Shown: piece after piece, positions 41,565-50,327 of the stretch
Layout of the letters: every line of letters begins with the position of its first letter
Numbering within the stretch: the first letter of the stretch is position 1
NCBI RefSeq assembly: GCF_000328625.1
Contig: NC_019978.1
Coordinates: 1,364,001-1,428,000 of the forward strand
Length of the DNA: 64,000 nt
Direction: 5' to 3'
From: Halobacteroides halobius DSM 5150
GTDB lineage: Bacteria > Bacillota > Halanaerobiia > Halobacteroidales > Halobacteroidaceae
Notes under the pieces: model-generated
What the model was told of the DNA's origin: nothing
The model's input: only the letters and a program-made list of their open reading frames with translations
Databases searched by the model: none
Translations under genes and position numbers: made by a program

Positions 41565-42401
41565 TTAGAAAGAAAGATAACCCTTTAATCGTTTACTTCG
41601 TTTAGGATGCCTTAAACGTTGTAATGCTTTCTTTTCTATTTGTCTAATTCTCTCTCTAGAAAGATCATAGTCCTTCCCGATTTCACGTAAAGTTCGGGGC
41701 CTTCCATCTAATAAACCAAATCTTAATTGGAGAATCCTTTTTTCACGTTTTGATAAGGTATCTAAAACATCATTTAACTCTTCTCTTAACATCTCATCAT
41801 CAGCTAGTTGATCTGGAGTTAAGATATTAGGATCTTCAATTACATCTCCTAGATAACAATCATCATCCTCTCCTACTGGAGTATCTAAAGAAATGGGATC
41901 TTGAATTAATCTTTGGATCTTCTTAACTTTTTCTGTTGAAGAATTCATCTCTTGAGCTAATTCCTCTAATTTTGGTTCTCTTCCTAAATCTCCTGATAAT
42001 TTATTAAATATCTTTAAGTATTTATTAATTGACTCCCAAATATGAGCAGGAACTCTAATAGTTCGTGATTTATCAGCCAATGCCCGATTAATCCGCTGTT
42101 TAATCCACCAAGTAGCATACGTACTAAAGCGACAACCTCTTTCATAATCAAACTTTTGAATCGCTTTCATTAAGCCTAAATTACCTTCTTGAATTAAATC
42201 TAAAAAGTCCAATCCTTGGCCCACATATTTTTTAGCTATACTAACTACTAAGCGTAAATTAGCTTCAATTAAATCTTGTTCAGCCTCTTTATCCCCTTCT
42301 TCTATTCTTTTAGCAAGATTCTTTTCCTCTTCTGCTGTTAATAAATCATGTGCTGATTGATTAAGGTATAATTTAATCCCATCACTAATTTCTGCTCCCA
42401 T
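41565..42401 (-). CDS. Primary-type sigma-70 factor lacking region 1.1
   Basis: A 278-residue sigma factor with regions 1.2 ([27 protein letters not shown]), 2 ([58 protein letters not shown]), 3 and 4 ([53 protein letters not shown] described in part). Region 2.4/3 RTIRVPAHI is as in SigA/RpoD. It is shorter than the usual housekeeping SigA, so it may be a group 2 (RpoS/SigA-like) factor. Promoters in this window fit TTGACA-17-TATAAT. GGGGGATAAAT precedes the ATG. Confidence 0.87.
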   Translation of the reverse strand: MGAEISDGIKLYLNQSAHDLLTAEEEKNLAKRIEEGDKEAEQDLIEANLRLVVSIAKKYVGQGLDFLDLIQEGNLGLMKAIQKFDYERGCRFSTYATWWIKQRINRALADKSRTIRVPAHIWESINKYLKIFNKLSGDLGREPKLEELAQEMNSSTEKVKKIQRLIQDPISLDTPVGEDDDCYLGDVIEDPNILTPDQLADDEMLREELNDVLDTLSKREKRILQLRFGLLDGRPRTLREIGKDYDLSRERIRQIEKKALQRLRHPKRSKRLKGYLSF

Positions 42402-42545
42402 ATTTATCCCCCTTTGTAGGAATTCTTTATTGGTTATTTTATTCTCTATCAGGAAGAACTTTACTCATATTGATTATTTCTAATAAAACTTCTTTTCTCC
42501 TGCAAAATATTATGTTTTAAAATAAAAATTATTCATTTTCAAAAA

Positions 42546-42575
42546 CAAAAAAACAGAGAGAAAAATCCCTCTGTT
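42546..42575 (-). terminator. Intrinsic terminator of the SLC13 gene
   Basis: AACAGAG (42552-42558) pairs with CTCTGTT (42569-42575); the minus strand ends in TTTTTTTG. Confidence 0.82.
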
Positions 42576-42588
42576 AAAAATTATCAAT

Positions 42589-44511
42589 TTATAGCCCCCA
42601 CAAAAGAGCAATACATAATGGAGTTATAATTGTTAGTAATAACTGGAGTGGTGCTCCAACTTTTATAAAATCTCTGAACTTATATCCACCAGGCCCATAA
42701 ACCATTAAATTAGTTTGGTAACCTATTGGAGTCATAAAAGCTGCACTAGCAGCAAAAGTCACAGCTATGACAAAAGAAAAAGGATTAGCATTTAGGATCT
42801 GAGCTGTTTCTATAGCCACAGGGATCATTAACACTACACTTGCATTATTACTAATAATATTAGTTAATAAAGATGTTAAAAGATAAAATAAGCCTAACAT
42901 AACTATTGCTGGAAGAAAGCCAGCCACTGCTAATAATTGATTAGCAATATAGTTAGCTGTTCCCGTCTGCTCTATTGCTATTCCTAAAGGAATCAAACCA
43001 GCCAATAGAAAGATAACTTCCCAATTTACAGCATCATATATTTCTTTTGGTTCTATACAACCAGTTAAAATCATAGCTAATACACCACCAAGAGCCGAAA
43101 TAGCCGTAGGTAAAATATTTAACCCCCCTAAAGCAACTACTCCTATTATAGAAGCTAGCGCAATAGGAATTTTAGAACGACGATAAACAGATTTTTCTAT
43201 TTCTCTAGTTATAATAAAATTAGGGTTGTTTCTTAAGCGATCTAAAGTAGTTTCATTAGTTAGTAATAACAATACATCCCCTGGTTTAAGTGCGATATTA
43301 TTCATCTGTTGATGAGTTAATTCTCTTCCTCTTCGTACAGCTAATATACTCGTATTATACCGTTCTATAAAGTTTACCTCATTTAGAGTTTGTCCTTCTA
43401 AATATGAACCATAAGAAATAATTACTTCAATTAACTTTTGACCTCTTTTAGGTTCTTCTAACTCCCGTTCTGTAACTTTAGTTTCAGATAAATGTTTTAA
43501 GCCTTCAGTTTCAATTAATTCCATTAAAGTTCTGCGGTCAGTACGAACAATTAAATGATCTCCAGCTTGAAAACTCTTTGAATCTAAAGGTTTTATGAAT
43601 TCTTTTCCATTTCGAATGATTTTAACTAAATCCATATCTAAATTAATTTCATCTAGACTACGTCCGACACTATGACCAATTAATGGTGACCCTATTTCGA
43701 TTATTACCTCAGTTAAAAAATCACCAACTTCATACTCTTCTACTAAATCCTCATTTGGCTCAATCCTTTCCGGAGTTAAATATCTCCCTGCTGTAAGCAA
43801 ATAAATAATTCCTATTACAAATATTATAGCGCCCAATTTAGTAAACTCAAACATTGAAAAAGGGTGATCAAGTAACCGAGCCGAAAATCCACTAGCTAAT
43901 AAATTAGTCGAAGTACCAAGTAAAGTCATAGTCCCCCCCATCATTGAAGCATATGATAAAGGAATCAATAACTTTGAAGGAGAAGTTTTTGTCTTTTCAG
44001 CCAATTCAGTTACCATAGGAATAAAAGCAGCTACGACTGGTGTATTGTTAATCATTCCAGAAGTTAATCCTGACAAACCAGTAATTACTCCTAACTGTCT
44101 TTTTTCCTTTCCAGCAGTAAGTTGCATAATTTTATCGCCTATAATTTGCATTAAACCACTACGTCTAATTCCTTCACTTAAAATAAACATTGCTAAAACA
44201 GCTATCGTTGCCTCATTAGAAAAACCAGACAAAGCTTCAGCAACTGATACTTTAGTCCAACGATTTAATGAAACTAAAACTACAGGAACACCTAATGCTA
44301 CAATATCAGGTCTTACTGGTTCCCATAAAAATAATATAACAGCTATAATAACTATAATAGTTACAATAACCATTCCTAGATTAATTTCTGGAGATAACTG
44401 TGTAGAATTAATATCTAACTCAGCAGCATTAACAGCTACAGGCTGGAATAATGTAAGAAAAAACAAACTGATAATTACTAAAGATATAAAAGAAAAACTA
44501 AAATTACGCAT
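42589..44511 (-). CDS. SLC13-family permease with two RCK_C (TrkA-C) domains
   Basis: A 640-residue membrane protein. After an N-terminal helix and a short loop come the CitMHS/SLC13 transport half (GINNTPVVAAFIPMV, LSYASMMGGTMTLLGTSTNLLASG), then two cytoplasmic TrkA_C domains (about residues 225-390), then the second transport half (NIISNNASVVLMIPVAIETAQ, MTPIGYQTNLMVYGPGGYKF). Such proteins are Na+-coupled anion (sulfate, dicarboxylate) transporters, and the RCK parts may bind a nucleotide or c-di-AMP. ATG 44511 is chosen over TTG 44520, which lies too near AAAGGA. Confidence 0.88.
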   Translation of the reverse strand: MRNFSFSFISLVIISLFFLTLFQPVAVNAAELDINSTQLSPEINLGMVIVTIIVIIAVILFLWEPVRPDIVALGVPVVLVSLNRWTKVSVAEALSGFSNEATIAVLAMFILSEGIRRSGLMQIIGDKIMQLTAGKEKRQLGVITGLSGLTSGMINNTPVVAAFIPMVTELAEKTKTSPSKLLIPLSYASMMGGTMTLLGTSTNLLASGFSARLLDHPFSMFEFTKLGAIIFVIGIIYLLTAGRYLTPERIEPNEDLVEEYEVGDFLTEVIIEIGSPLIGHSVGRSLDEINLDMDLVKIIRNGKEFIKPLDSKSFQAGDHLIVRTDRRTLMELIETEGLKHLSETKVTERELEEPKRGQKLIEVIISYGSYLEGQTLNEVNFIERYNTSILAVRRGRELTHQQMNNIALKPGDVLLLLTNETTLDRLRNNPNFIITREIEKSVYRRSKIPIALASIIGVVALGGLNILPTAISALGGVLAMILTGCIEPKEIYDAVNWEVIFLLAGLIPLGIAIEQTGTANYIANQLLAVAGFLPAIVMLGLFYLLTSLLTNIISNNASVVLMIPVAIETAQILNANPFSFVIAVTFAASAAFMTPIGYQTNLMVYGPGGYKFRDFIKVGAPLQLLLTIITPLCIALLWGL

Positions 44512-44656
44512 AAAAATCAATCCTTTCCCATGTATCTCTTAACTCTTTAAAACAAATCTATACTACTAAATTTAATCTAAACAGATTGGTTAGTTGGTGG
44601 GATGATAAATGTTATAAAATAATGAGTGCATAATTCCCCATATTAATTGTAATTAT

Positions 44657-44685
44657 ATTATACTAATATTTTTACACTATGTCAA
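44657..44685 (-). promoter_or_regulatory. Perfect sigma-A promoter of the SLC13 gene
   Basis: TTGACA (44685-44680), 17-bp spacer, TATAAT (44662-44657). The start codon is about 140 bases further, leaving a long untranslated leader. Confidence 0.85.
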
Positions 44686-44712
44686 TCTAAAAATTTAATT
44701 TAACATAAATAA

Positions 44713-44740
44713 GAAACCCCTGGTAGGTACCAGAGGTTTC
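44713..44740 (-). terminator. Intrinsic terminator of the aromatic operon
   Basis: GAAACC, CTGGTA pair with TACCAG, GGTTTC around GG with one mismatch. It starts 3 bases after the aroA stop; T-rich sequence follows on the minus strand. Confidence 0.85.
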
Positions 44741-44742
44741 TT

Positions 44743-46029
44743 CTATAAATCAGTTAATAATTGTTTAAAACCTGGGAAAGATATATTGATACAATCAGCT
44801 TCTTCTATCTTAAGTGGTTGTTCAGCTATTAAACCAGCTATAGCTAAAGACATTGCTACCCGATGGTCATGATAGCTTAAACAATTAACTCCGCCTTTAA
44901 TCTCTTGCGGGCCAACAATCTCTAACCCATCTTTCCGTTCAGTAACTTCTACACCTAATTTACGTAATTCTTTAACCATCGCAGCTATTCTATCTGTCTC
45001 TTTGACTCTTAATTCTTCAGCATCTTTAATTATTGTCTTACCTTCAGCTTGAGTAGCAGCAACAGCTAAAATAGGAATTTCATCGATTAATAAAGGAATT
45101 AAATCTCCTTCAATAGTAGTTGCTTGCAATTGGCTACTTTTAACTACAACATCAGCTATTGGCTCACCATTTACTTCACGCTCATTAATCAATTCCAAAT
45201 TAGCATCCATCTTTTCTAAAGCTGTAATTACACCAGCCCGAGTAGGATTAAGCCCTACATTCTCTAACACAATTCTAGAATCATCTGTAATTAAACCAGC
45301 TACCATTATAAAAGCGGCAGAAGAAATATCTCCAGGTACTATTACTTTCTTACCTTTTAATTTAGGTTTACCAGTAACACTAACTGTTAAACCATCTACT
45401 GTTATATCAGCTCCAAAATACTCTAACATTCGCTCTGTATGGTCTCTAGATTTAGCTGGTTCTACTACTTTGGTTACTCCCTTAGCATATAAACCAGCTA
45501 ATAAAATAGATGATTTAACTTGAGCACTAGCTACAGGTGATTGATAAGTAAGAGATTTTAAATTTTGGCCCCCCACTACTGTTATAGGAAGTAAATTAGC
45601 ATCATCTCGTCCTTTAAATTGACCACCCATTTGACTAACAGGATCAGTTACTCTAGCCATTGGTCGCCCCCGCAAAGAATCATCTCCTGTAACTACTGAA
45701 TAAAAATCTTGTCCAGCTAACATCCCTAACATTAACCGGGTAGTTGTACCTGAATTTCCTAAATCAAGTACATTATCTGGCTCCGTTAAACCATTTAATC
45801 CACAGCCATGAATTATCATTCTCTCTTCTCCTACTCCTTCAATCTTAACTCCTAATTGCTCAAAAGCCCGAACAGTACTTAAACAATCTTCTCCAGTTAA
45901 AAAACCTTTAACCTCTGTTTGACCTTCGGCTAAGGACCCTAACATTACAGCACGATGAGAGATTGATTTATCTCCGGGGACTTTAACTTGACCTTGTAAT
46001 TTAGATTTAGGTTCAACCTTAAGCTCCAT
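44743..46029 (-). CDS. aroA: 3-phosphoshikimate 1-carboxyvinyltransferase (EPSP synthase)
   Basis: Sixth shikimate-pathway step, joining PEP to shikimate 3-phosphate. The 428-residue protein has VPGDKSISHRAVMLGSLAEG at the N-terminus, LDLGNSGTTTRLMLG (PEP-binding), DDSLRGRPM, VASAQVKSSILLAGL and RDHTERML, with VKETDRI in the C-terminal half. It is the last gene of the hutP-aro operon and overlaps nothing; AGGAGTTAAG precedes the ATG. Confidence 0.95.
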   Translation of the reverse strand: MELKVEPKSKLQGQVKVPGDKSISHRAVMLGSLAEGQTEVKGFLTGEDCLSTVRAFEQLGVKIEGVGEERMIIHGCGLNGLTEPDNVLDLGNSGTTTRLMLGMLAGQDFYSVVTGDDSLRGRPMARVTDPVSQMGGQFKGRDDANLLPITVVGGQNLKSLTYQSPVASAQVKSSILLAGLYAKGVTKVVEPAKSRDHTERMLEYFGADITVDGLTVSVTGKPKLKGKKVIVPGDISSAAFIMVAGLITDDSRIVLENVGLNPTRAGVITALEKMDANLELINEREVNGEPIADVVVKSSQLQATTIEGDLIPLLIDEIPILAVAATQAEGKTIIKDAEELRVKETDRIAAMVKELRKLGVEVTERKDGLEIVGPQEIKGGVNCLSYHDHRVAMSLAIAGLIAEQPLKIEEADCINISFPGFKQLLTDL

Positions 46030-46040
46030 CTTAACTCCTC

Positions 46041-47129
46041 CTACTTCTTTATTACCTTATACTCTGCTTCTTTTAATAAACTATACGCTTTTTCTTGTTC
46101 TTCTTCTTGATTAAAACTTAATCTAACTGTCCCACCTTTATCTCTGACCTTTAATACTTCAATATCTTGAATATTTATCTTAGCTACCCCTAATAAAGTA
46201 GCAACTTTACCAATTTGATTAGGCTTATCTTTTAAAGTAAGTATTAGTTCATAGTTACTAGGCAATAAACCCTTTTTCTTCATTGGTATTTTAGTTCTAG
46301 CCTCTTTTATTTGGGCCAACTTATCTTTTAATTTTACTTCATTTTTACTAGCAATTAATTCTCTAAGTTCTGCTAGGTTATTAGAAAAAGCATCTATCCC
46401 CTCTAACACTTGGTCGCGATTATTAAGAAAGATATCCTTCCACATAGTAGGATCACCAGCAGAGATTCTGGTTGTATCTCTAAAGCCGCCCCCAATCAAA
46501 GAGGTTAATAAATCACTCTCTTTAGAATAATCAGCTACAACCTCCATTAAACTAACAGCTACTACATGAGGTAAATGACTAGTAATCCCTACAATTTGAT
46601 CATGAGCTTGGGGGGATATAATTAAAGGCTGAGCCCCTAATTGTTTTACTAAATTCTTTAATTTAGCTAAAGCTTCTTCATCTGTTTTATTTGATTTTGT
46701 TAAAGCATAGATAGCATTCTCAAACAAATACTTATCTGCTCCACTTGGCCCAGAAACTTCAGAACCAGCCATCGGATGTCCACCAATATAAGTATTATCT
46801 TCTACTATTTCTTCTAACTGCTTAACTAATTGTAATTTAGTACTACCTACATCAGTAATAATCGTTTCAGAATTAAGATAAGGCGCTATCTTAATAACTA
46901 AATCTTTAATAATTCCTACTGGAACAGCTAAAACTACCAAGTCTGCTTCTTGGACACCCTCTTTTAAAGTAGCTTCTTCATCAATCGCTCCAATATCTAA
47001 GGCTTCTTGTACATGGCGGGAATTATTATCAATCCCCACCACAGATTTAACTTCTGTAACATCTTGTAAAGCTAATCCCAGAGAAGATCCAATTAATCCT
47101 ACTCCTATAATTGCTACTTGTTCTATCAT
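46041..47129 (-). CDS. tyrA: Prephenate dehydrogenase with ACT domain
   Basis: Oxidises prephenate to 4-hydroxyphenylpyruvate for tyrosine. N-terminal NAD-binding motif IGVGLIGSSLG (8-18); catalytic histidine region GITSHLPHVVA and HPMAGSEVSG; C-terminal ACT domain from about residue 290 (YELILTLKDKPNQIGKVATLLG), which usually gives tyrosine feedback. 362 residues, standard for Firmicutes. GAGGTGAGAAG precedes the ATG. Confidence 0.94.
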   Translation of the reverse strand: MIEQVAIIGVGLIGSSLGLALQDVTEVKSVVGIDNNSRHVQEALDIGAIDEEATLKEGVQEADLVVLAVPVGIIKDLVIKIAPYLNSETIITDVGSTKLQLVKQLEEIVEDNTYIGGHPMAGSEVSGPSGADKYLFENAIYALTKSNKTDEEALAKLKNLVKQLGAQPLIISPQAHDQIVGITSHLPHVVAVSLMEVVADYSKESDLLTSLIGGGFRDTTRISAGDPTMWKDIFLNNRDQVLEGIDAFSNNLAELRELIASKNEVKLKDKLAQIKEARTKIPMKKKGLLPSNYELILTLKDKPNQIGKVATLLGVAKINIQDIEVLKVRDKGGTVRLSFNQEEEQEKAYSLLKEAEYKVIKK

Positions 47130-47159
47130 CTTCTCACCTCATTAATATAAGTCGCTAAC

Positions 47160-48176
47160 TTATAACTTTCGTCCTACTGCTTTAGCTATTGGCTTCATCT
47201 CTGATACCATTTTTCTAAATTTATCCGGTCGTAGTGATTGAGGTCCATCACACAAAGCATTTGCTGGATCTGGATGTACCTCTGTCATTAATCCATCAGC
47301 CCCTGCTGCTAGAGCAGCTTTAGCTAACGGAGTAACGTACTTCCAACTACCTGTACCATGGCTTGGATCAATAATAATTGGTAAGTGGCTTAACTCCCTA
47401 ATAACAGGAATTACAGATAAATCAACTGTATTTCTTGTTTCATTAACAAAAGTTCTAATTCCTCGCTCACAAAGAATTACATTATAGTTTCCGCCAGCCA
47501 TTATATATTCAGCAGCCATTAATAATTCTTTATAAGTTCCTGTCATAGCTCTTTTTAGTAATACAGGTGTATCTGTCTTTCCAACTTCTCTTAATAGTGG
47601 GTAGTTTTGCATATTCCTAGCACCAATCTGAAATATATCTGCATACTGACCTACTAACTCTACTTCACGAGTATCCATTACTTCAGTAACAACTTTTAGT
47701 CCTGTTTTTTCGGCAGCTTCAGATAACATCTGTAATCCTTTTTCCTTTAACCCCTGGAAGCTATATGGGGAAGTACGTGGTTTAAAAGCACCACCTCTTA
47801 AAATTTTTGCTCCACCTTCTTTAACCTGTCTAGCTGCTGTAAATAACTGCTCCTTACTTTCTACAGCACATGGTCCTGCCATAATGGTAAAGTTATCTCC
47901 ACCAATTTTAACACCATCAACATCAATTACTGATGGTTCAGATTTAAACTCATTGCCTACTAGTTTATAAGGCTTACTAATTTCAATAACCTGTTCAACT
48001 CCAGCGAAAGCTCCAATTGAATTAAGTATCATCTCCCGCTTGCCCTCACCAACTACTCCTACTACAGTCTGCTTTTCACCTTGGTCTGGGTGAGCTTGAA
48101 ATCCTCCCTGCTCTACTTTCCCAATCACCTGCTCAATTTGTTCTTCAGTTGCCTGTGGCTCCATTACTATAATCAT
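47160..48176 (-). CDS. aroF: 3-deoxy-7-phosphoheptulonate synthase (DAHP synthase, type I-beta)
   Basis: Commits PEP and erythrose 4-phosphate to the shikimate pathway. The N-terminal ferredoxin-like regulatory domain (about 1-70) is followed by a KDO8P/DAHP TIM barrel: IMAGPCAVES, LRGGAFKPRTSPYSFQG, DIFQIGARNMQNYPLL, VLLKRAMTGT, LCERGIRTF and IIDPSHGTG. The subfamily is the one used by Thermotoga and many Firmicutes. Regulation in this family acts through the N-terminal domain. Confidence 0.95.
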   Translation of the reverse strand: MIIVMEPQATEEQIEQVIGKVEQGGFQAHPDQGEKQTVVGVVGEGKREMILNSIGAFAGVEQVIEISKPYKLVGNEFKSEPSVIDVDGVKIGGDNFTIMAGPCAVESKEQLFTAARQVKEGGAKILRGGAFKPRTSPYSFQGLKEKGLQMLSEAAEKTGLKVVTEVMDTREVELVGQYADIFQIGARNMQNYPLLREVGKTDTPVLLKRAMTGTYKELLMAAEYIMAGGNYNVILCERGIRTFVNETRNTVDLSVIPVIRELSHLPIIIDPSHGTGSWKYVTPLAKAALAAGADGLMTEVHPDPANALCDGPQSLRPDKFRKMVSEMKPIAKAVGRKL

Positions 48177-48205
48177 CTTTAAATCTCCTCCCTACTCTTA
48201 TTATA

Positions 48206-49297
48206 TTATAATACTTTTTTTAAAGCTTCTATAAAGGCTTTGTTCTCTTCAGGTAAACCAACAGTTACTCTAATCTTAGTCTGATAACCAAAAGAAGATA
48301 AACTTCTAATAATAACCCCTTCTTTAAGCAGTTTATCAAAAATTTGATCATTCGACTCCTCTACATCAACAATTATAAAGTTAGATTCAGTCGGTATATA
48401 ATCTAATCCTAACTCCTCAAATTGCTGATAGAGATACTCTTTTCCTTGGTTATTATACTCTAAAGTCTTTTCTAAATGCTTCTTATCATCTAAACTACTA
48501 TATGCCCCTACTTGAGCAATTTCATTAACATTAAAGGGTTGTCTTACTCTTTTTAAATAATCGATTAATTCTGGATTTGAGATGCCATATCCAATTCTTA
48601 ACCCTGATAGACCATATGCTTTAGAAAAAGTCCTCAAAATAATTAGATTATCATAATCAGATAAATAATCTATTGTCTCAGGGTAATCATCATTAGTAAC
48701 ATATTCATAATATGCTTCATCAAAAACTACTACTACATCATCAGGCACCTGCTCTAAAAATTCTTCTACTTCTTTACTAGTTACAATTGTTCCTGTTGGA
48801 TTATTAGGATTACAAACAAAAATCATCTTTGTCTGTTCTGTAATAGCTGCTACCATTTCTTCTAAATCATGTTTATAATCCTTTAAAGGAACCTTAATTA
48901 AATTCCCTCCCATCAAATTAGTAGTAAATTCATACTCACTAAAAGTTGTTTCGGCCATAATTACTTCATCATCAGACTTAATAAATGTTTGCCCCAAATA
49001 AGCTAATAATTCATCAGATCCATTACCAAAGATTAACTGGTCTTGGGCAACTTCTAACTTAGAACTTAATTTGGCCCTTAAACTATAGGCATTTCCATCA
49101 GGATAAATATGTGCCCGTTCTAATCTCTCTTGCATCTTCTCTACTGCAGTTGGTGAAGTACCTAATGGATTTTCATTAGAAGCTAACTTAATTACCTTAT
49201 CTAACCCTAACTCCCTTTTTACTTCTTCGATAGGTTTTCCAGGTACATAAGGCTTGATATTCATAATTGCTTTTCGAACCATTTTTTCAGCTACCAT
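48206..49297 (-). CDS. hisC: Histidinol-phosphate/aromatic aminotransferase
   Basis: A 363-residue PLP aminotransferase with KLASNENPLGTSP, FGNGSDELL, CNPNNPTGT, VVFDEAYYEY, the lysine in LRTFSKAYGLSGLRIGYG and RVTVGLPEEN. HisC-type enzymes in aromatic operons also transaminate phenylpyruvate and 4-hydroxyphenylpyruvate. Its position between aroH and aroF, away from other his genes, favours that role here. GGGAGGAGAGTAAATG joins it to aroH. Confidence 0.92.
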   Translation of the reverse strand: MVAEKMVRKAIMNIKPYVPGKPIEEVKRELGLDKVIKLASNENPLGTSPTAVEKMQERLERAHIYPDGNAYSLRAKLSSKLEVAQDQLIFGNGSDELLAYLGQTFIKSDDEVIMAETTFSEYEFTTNLMGGNLIKVPLKDYKHDLEEMVAAITEQTKMIFVCNPNNPTGTIVTSKEVEEFLEQVPDDVVVVFDEAYYEYVTNDDYPETIDYLSDYDNLIILRTFSKAYGLSGLRIGYGISNPELIDYLKRVRQPFNVNEIAQVGAYSSLDDKKHLEKTLEYNNQGKEYLYQQFEELGLDYIPTESNFIIVDVEESNDQIFDKLLKEGVIIRSLSSFGYQTKIRVTVGLPEENKAFIEALKKVL

Positions 49298-49672
49298 TTA
49301 CTCTCCTCCCTTCTCTATTAAATCTGGTCTTAATTCTTTAGCTGCTTTTAAATAGATATGATTAATTTCTGTTAATGCTTTTTCTGTATTATAATGAATT
49401 AATATTCTAATACACTTCGCTAAAGCTCCTTCGATAGCTAACTCTTGTGTACAAAATAGTGGAACTTCATTCCACCCCATCTCTCGAGCAGCTTGTGCTG
49501 GAAAAGCTTGATCTAAATCAGGGGTCATAGAAAATATAACTGAAGCAACATTGTCTTCTTTAAGATCATTTGTTTCCTCTAATTCTTGTAATAATTCCTG
49601 AGTAGCTGATAATATCTGCTCACTACTATTTTTCTCAACTGTTATAGCTCCTCTAATACCTCTAACTTTCAT
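49298..49672 (-). CDS. aroH: Chorismate mutase (AroH type)
   Basis: A 124-residue trimeric AroH-fold chorismate mutase: VRGIRGAITVEKNSSEQI, VASVIFSMTPDLDQAFPAQAARE, WNEVPLFCTQE. It converts chorismate to prephenate, feeding TyrA. Catalytic Arg7 (RGIRGA) and Arg near position 85-90 regions fit the family. Second gene of the operon after hutP. Confidence 0.94.
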   Translation of the reverse strand: MKVRGIRGAITVEKNSSEQILSATQELLQELEETNDLKEDNVASVIFSMTPDLDQAFPAQAAREMGWNEVPLFCTQELAIEGALAKCIRILIHYNTEKALTEINHIYLKAAKELRPDLIEKGGE

Positions 49673-49694
49673 TTTCTCCCCCTCTTTTCTAAAG

Positions 49695-50120
49695 TTATTT
49701 ATGTACTGCTCGATGTCCTAAACCTATTGACATTTCATTAAGATGTAATAACCCAATAGCAAAGAAGACTGCTACACTAATATGATCTTCTTGTCTAGCA
49801 ACACCAATCTTACCACCTACATTAAAACCAGTTGCCTTATTTTGAATTTGAGTTACAGCTTCTCTAGCAGCACCAGCAACTGCTCCTAATTCTGCATGAT
49901 CATTTTCATCAATTACTCCTTCTCTTTCAGCTGCTACAACTGCTCTTTCAATTATCTTCTTAATTGAATCATTAAACTCCCCACCAAAATCTACAGCAGC
50001 AACTTCTAACTCTTGAACTCGATATTTTTCTTTTAATTTACTTTCTTCTTTTCTATCACTTAAAGACATTTTAATTGCTGCTGCAGCAACTTCTTTACTT
50101 AATGCATCTTTTTTTACCAT
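49695..50120 (-). CDS. hutP: HutP-family RNA-binding antiterminator, first gene of the aro operon
   Basis: A 141-residue HutP homologue. In B. subtilis HutP, a histidine- and Mg2+-bound hexamer, binds UAG-containing repeats in the hut leader and prevents termination. Matching parts are AAEREGVIDENDHAEL, GAAREAV, FNVGGKIGVAR, and DHISVAVFFAIGLLHLNEMSIGLGHRAV. The HxxxH metal/histidine ligands of the B. subtilis protein appear to be GxxxG here (about 79-83), so the effector may differ. The gene heads hutP-aroH-hisC-aroF-tyrA-aroA. Its own leader carries twelve UAGs and a terminator, so autoregulated attenuation is likely. Confidence 0.86.
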   Translation of the reverse strand: MVKKDALSKEVAAAAIKMSLSDRKEESKLKEKYRVQELEVAAVDFGGEFNDSIKKIIERAVVAAEREGVIDENDHAELGAVAGAAREAVTQIQNKATGFNVGGKIGVARQEDHISVAVFFAIGLLHLNEMSIGLGHRAVHK

Positions 50121-50153
50121 AATTTATTCCTCCATTTAAATAGATTATAAATC

Positions 50154-50180
50154 AAAAAAAGTACTCCTTAAGGAGTACTT
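50154..50180 (-). terminator. Attenuator terminator in the hutP-aro leader
   Basis: AAGTACTCCTT and AAGGAGTACTT form a perfect 11-bp palindrome (50159-50180) followed on the minus strand by seven T. It lies 34 bases before the hutP start codon, inside the transcript of its own operon, so it must be conditionally bypassed. Confidence 0.9.
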
Positions 50181-50181
50181 A

Positions 50182-50282
50182 CTAGATATAGTTATCCCTA
50201 CTATTCCCCCTACTTTCCTACTATAACAAATATTTAATTTTACTACTAGATATTCCATTTCCTACTTTCCTACTATAATCTA
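50182..50282 (-). promoter_or_regulatory. UAG-repeat leader, candidate HutP binding region
   Basis: Twelve UAG triplets lie in 101 bases of leader RNA. In plus coordinates they are the CTA triplets starting at 50182, 50198, 50201, 50210, 50218, 50221, 50243, 50246, 50262, 50270, 50273 and 50280. Four are tandem UAGUAG pairs. The 18-mer TTATAGTAGGAAAGTAGG occurs twice, and ATATCTAGTA twice. HutP is known to bind UAG triplets separated by short spacers. Confidence 0.75.
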
Positions 50283-50291
50283 CTGTATATT

Positions 50292-50320
50292 ATCTTAACA
50301 TATTTATATTTTCATGGCAA
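50292..50320 (-). promoter_or_regulatory. Sigma-A promoter of the hutP-aro operon
   Basis: TTGCCA (50320-50315), 17-bp spacer, TAAGAT (50297-50292). Transcription would begin near 50285, just before the first UAG. Confidence 0.78.
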
Positions 50321-50327
50321 GTTAAAA

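Noticed and set aside
44045-44542. Plus-strand frame opposite the SLC13 gene
   Set aside because: Antisense shadow of a well-conserved permease; composition is the complement of membrane helices.
50182-50282. TRAP (MtrB) binding site
   Set aside because: The UAG repeats recall TRAP targets, but spacing is irregular (0 to 19 bases, not 2-3), no mtrB is present and a HutP homologue is the adjacent gene.
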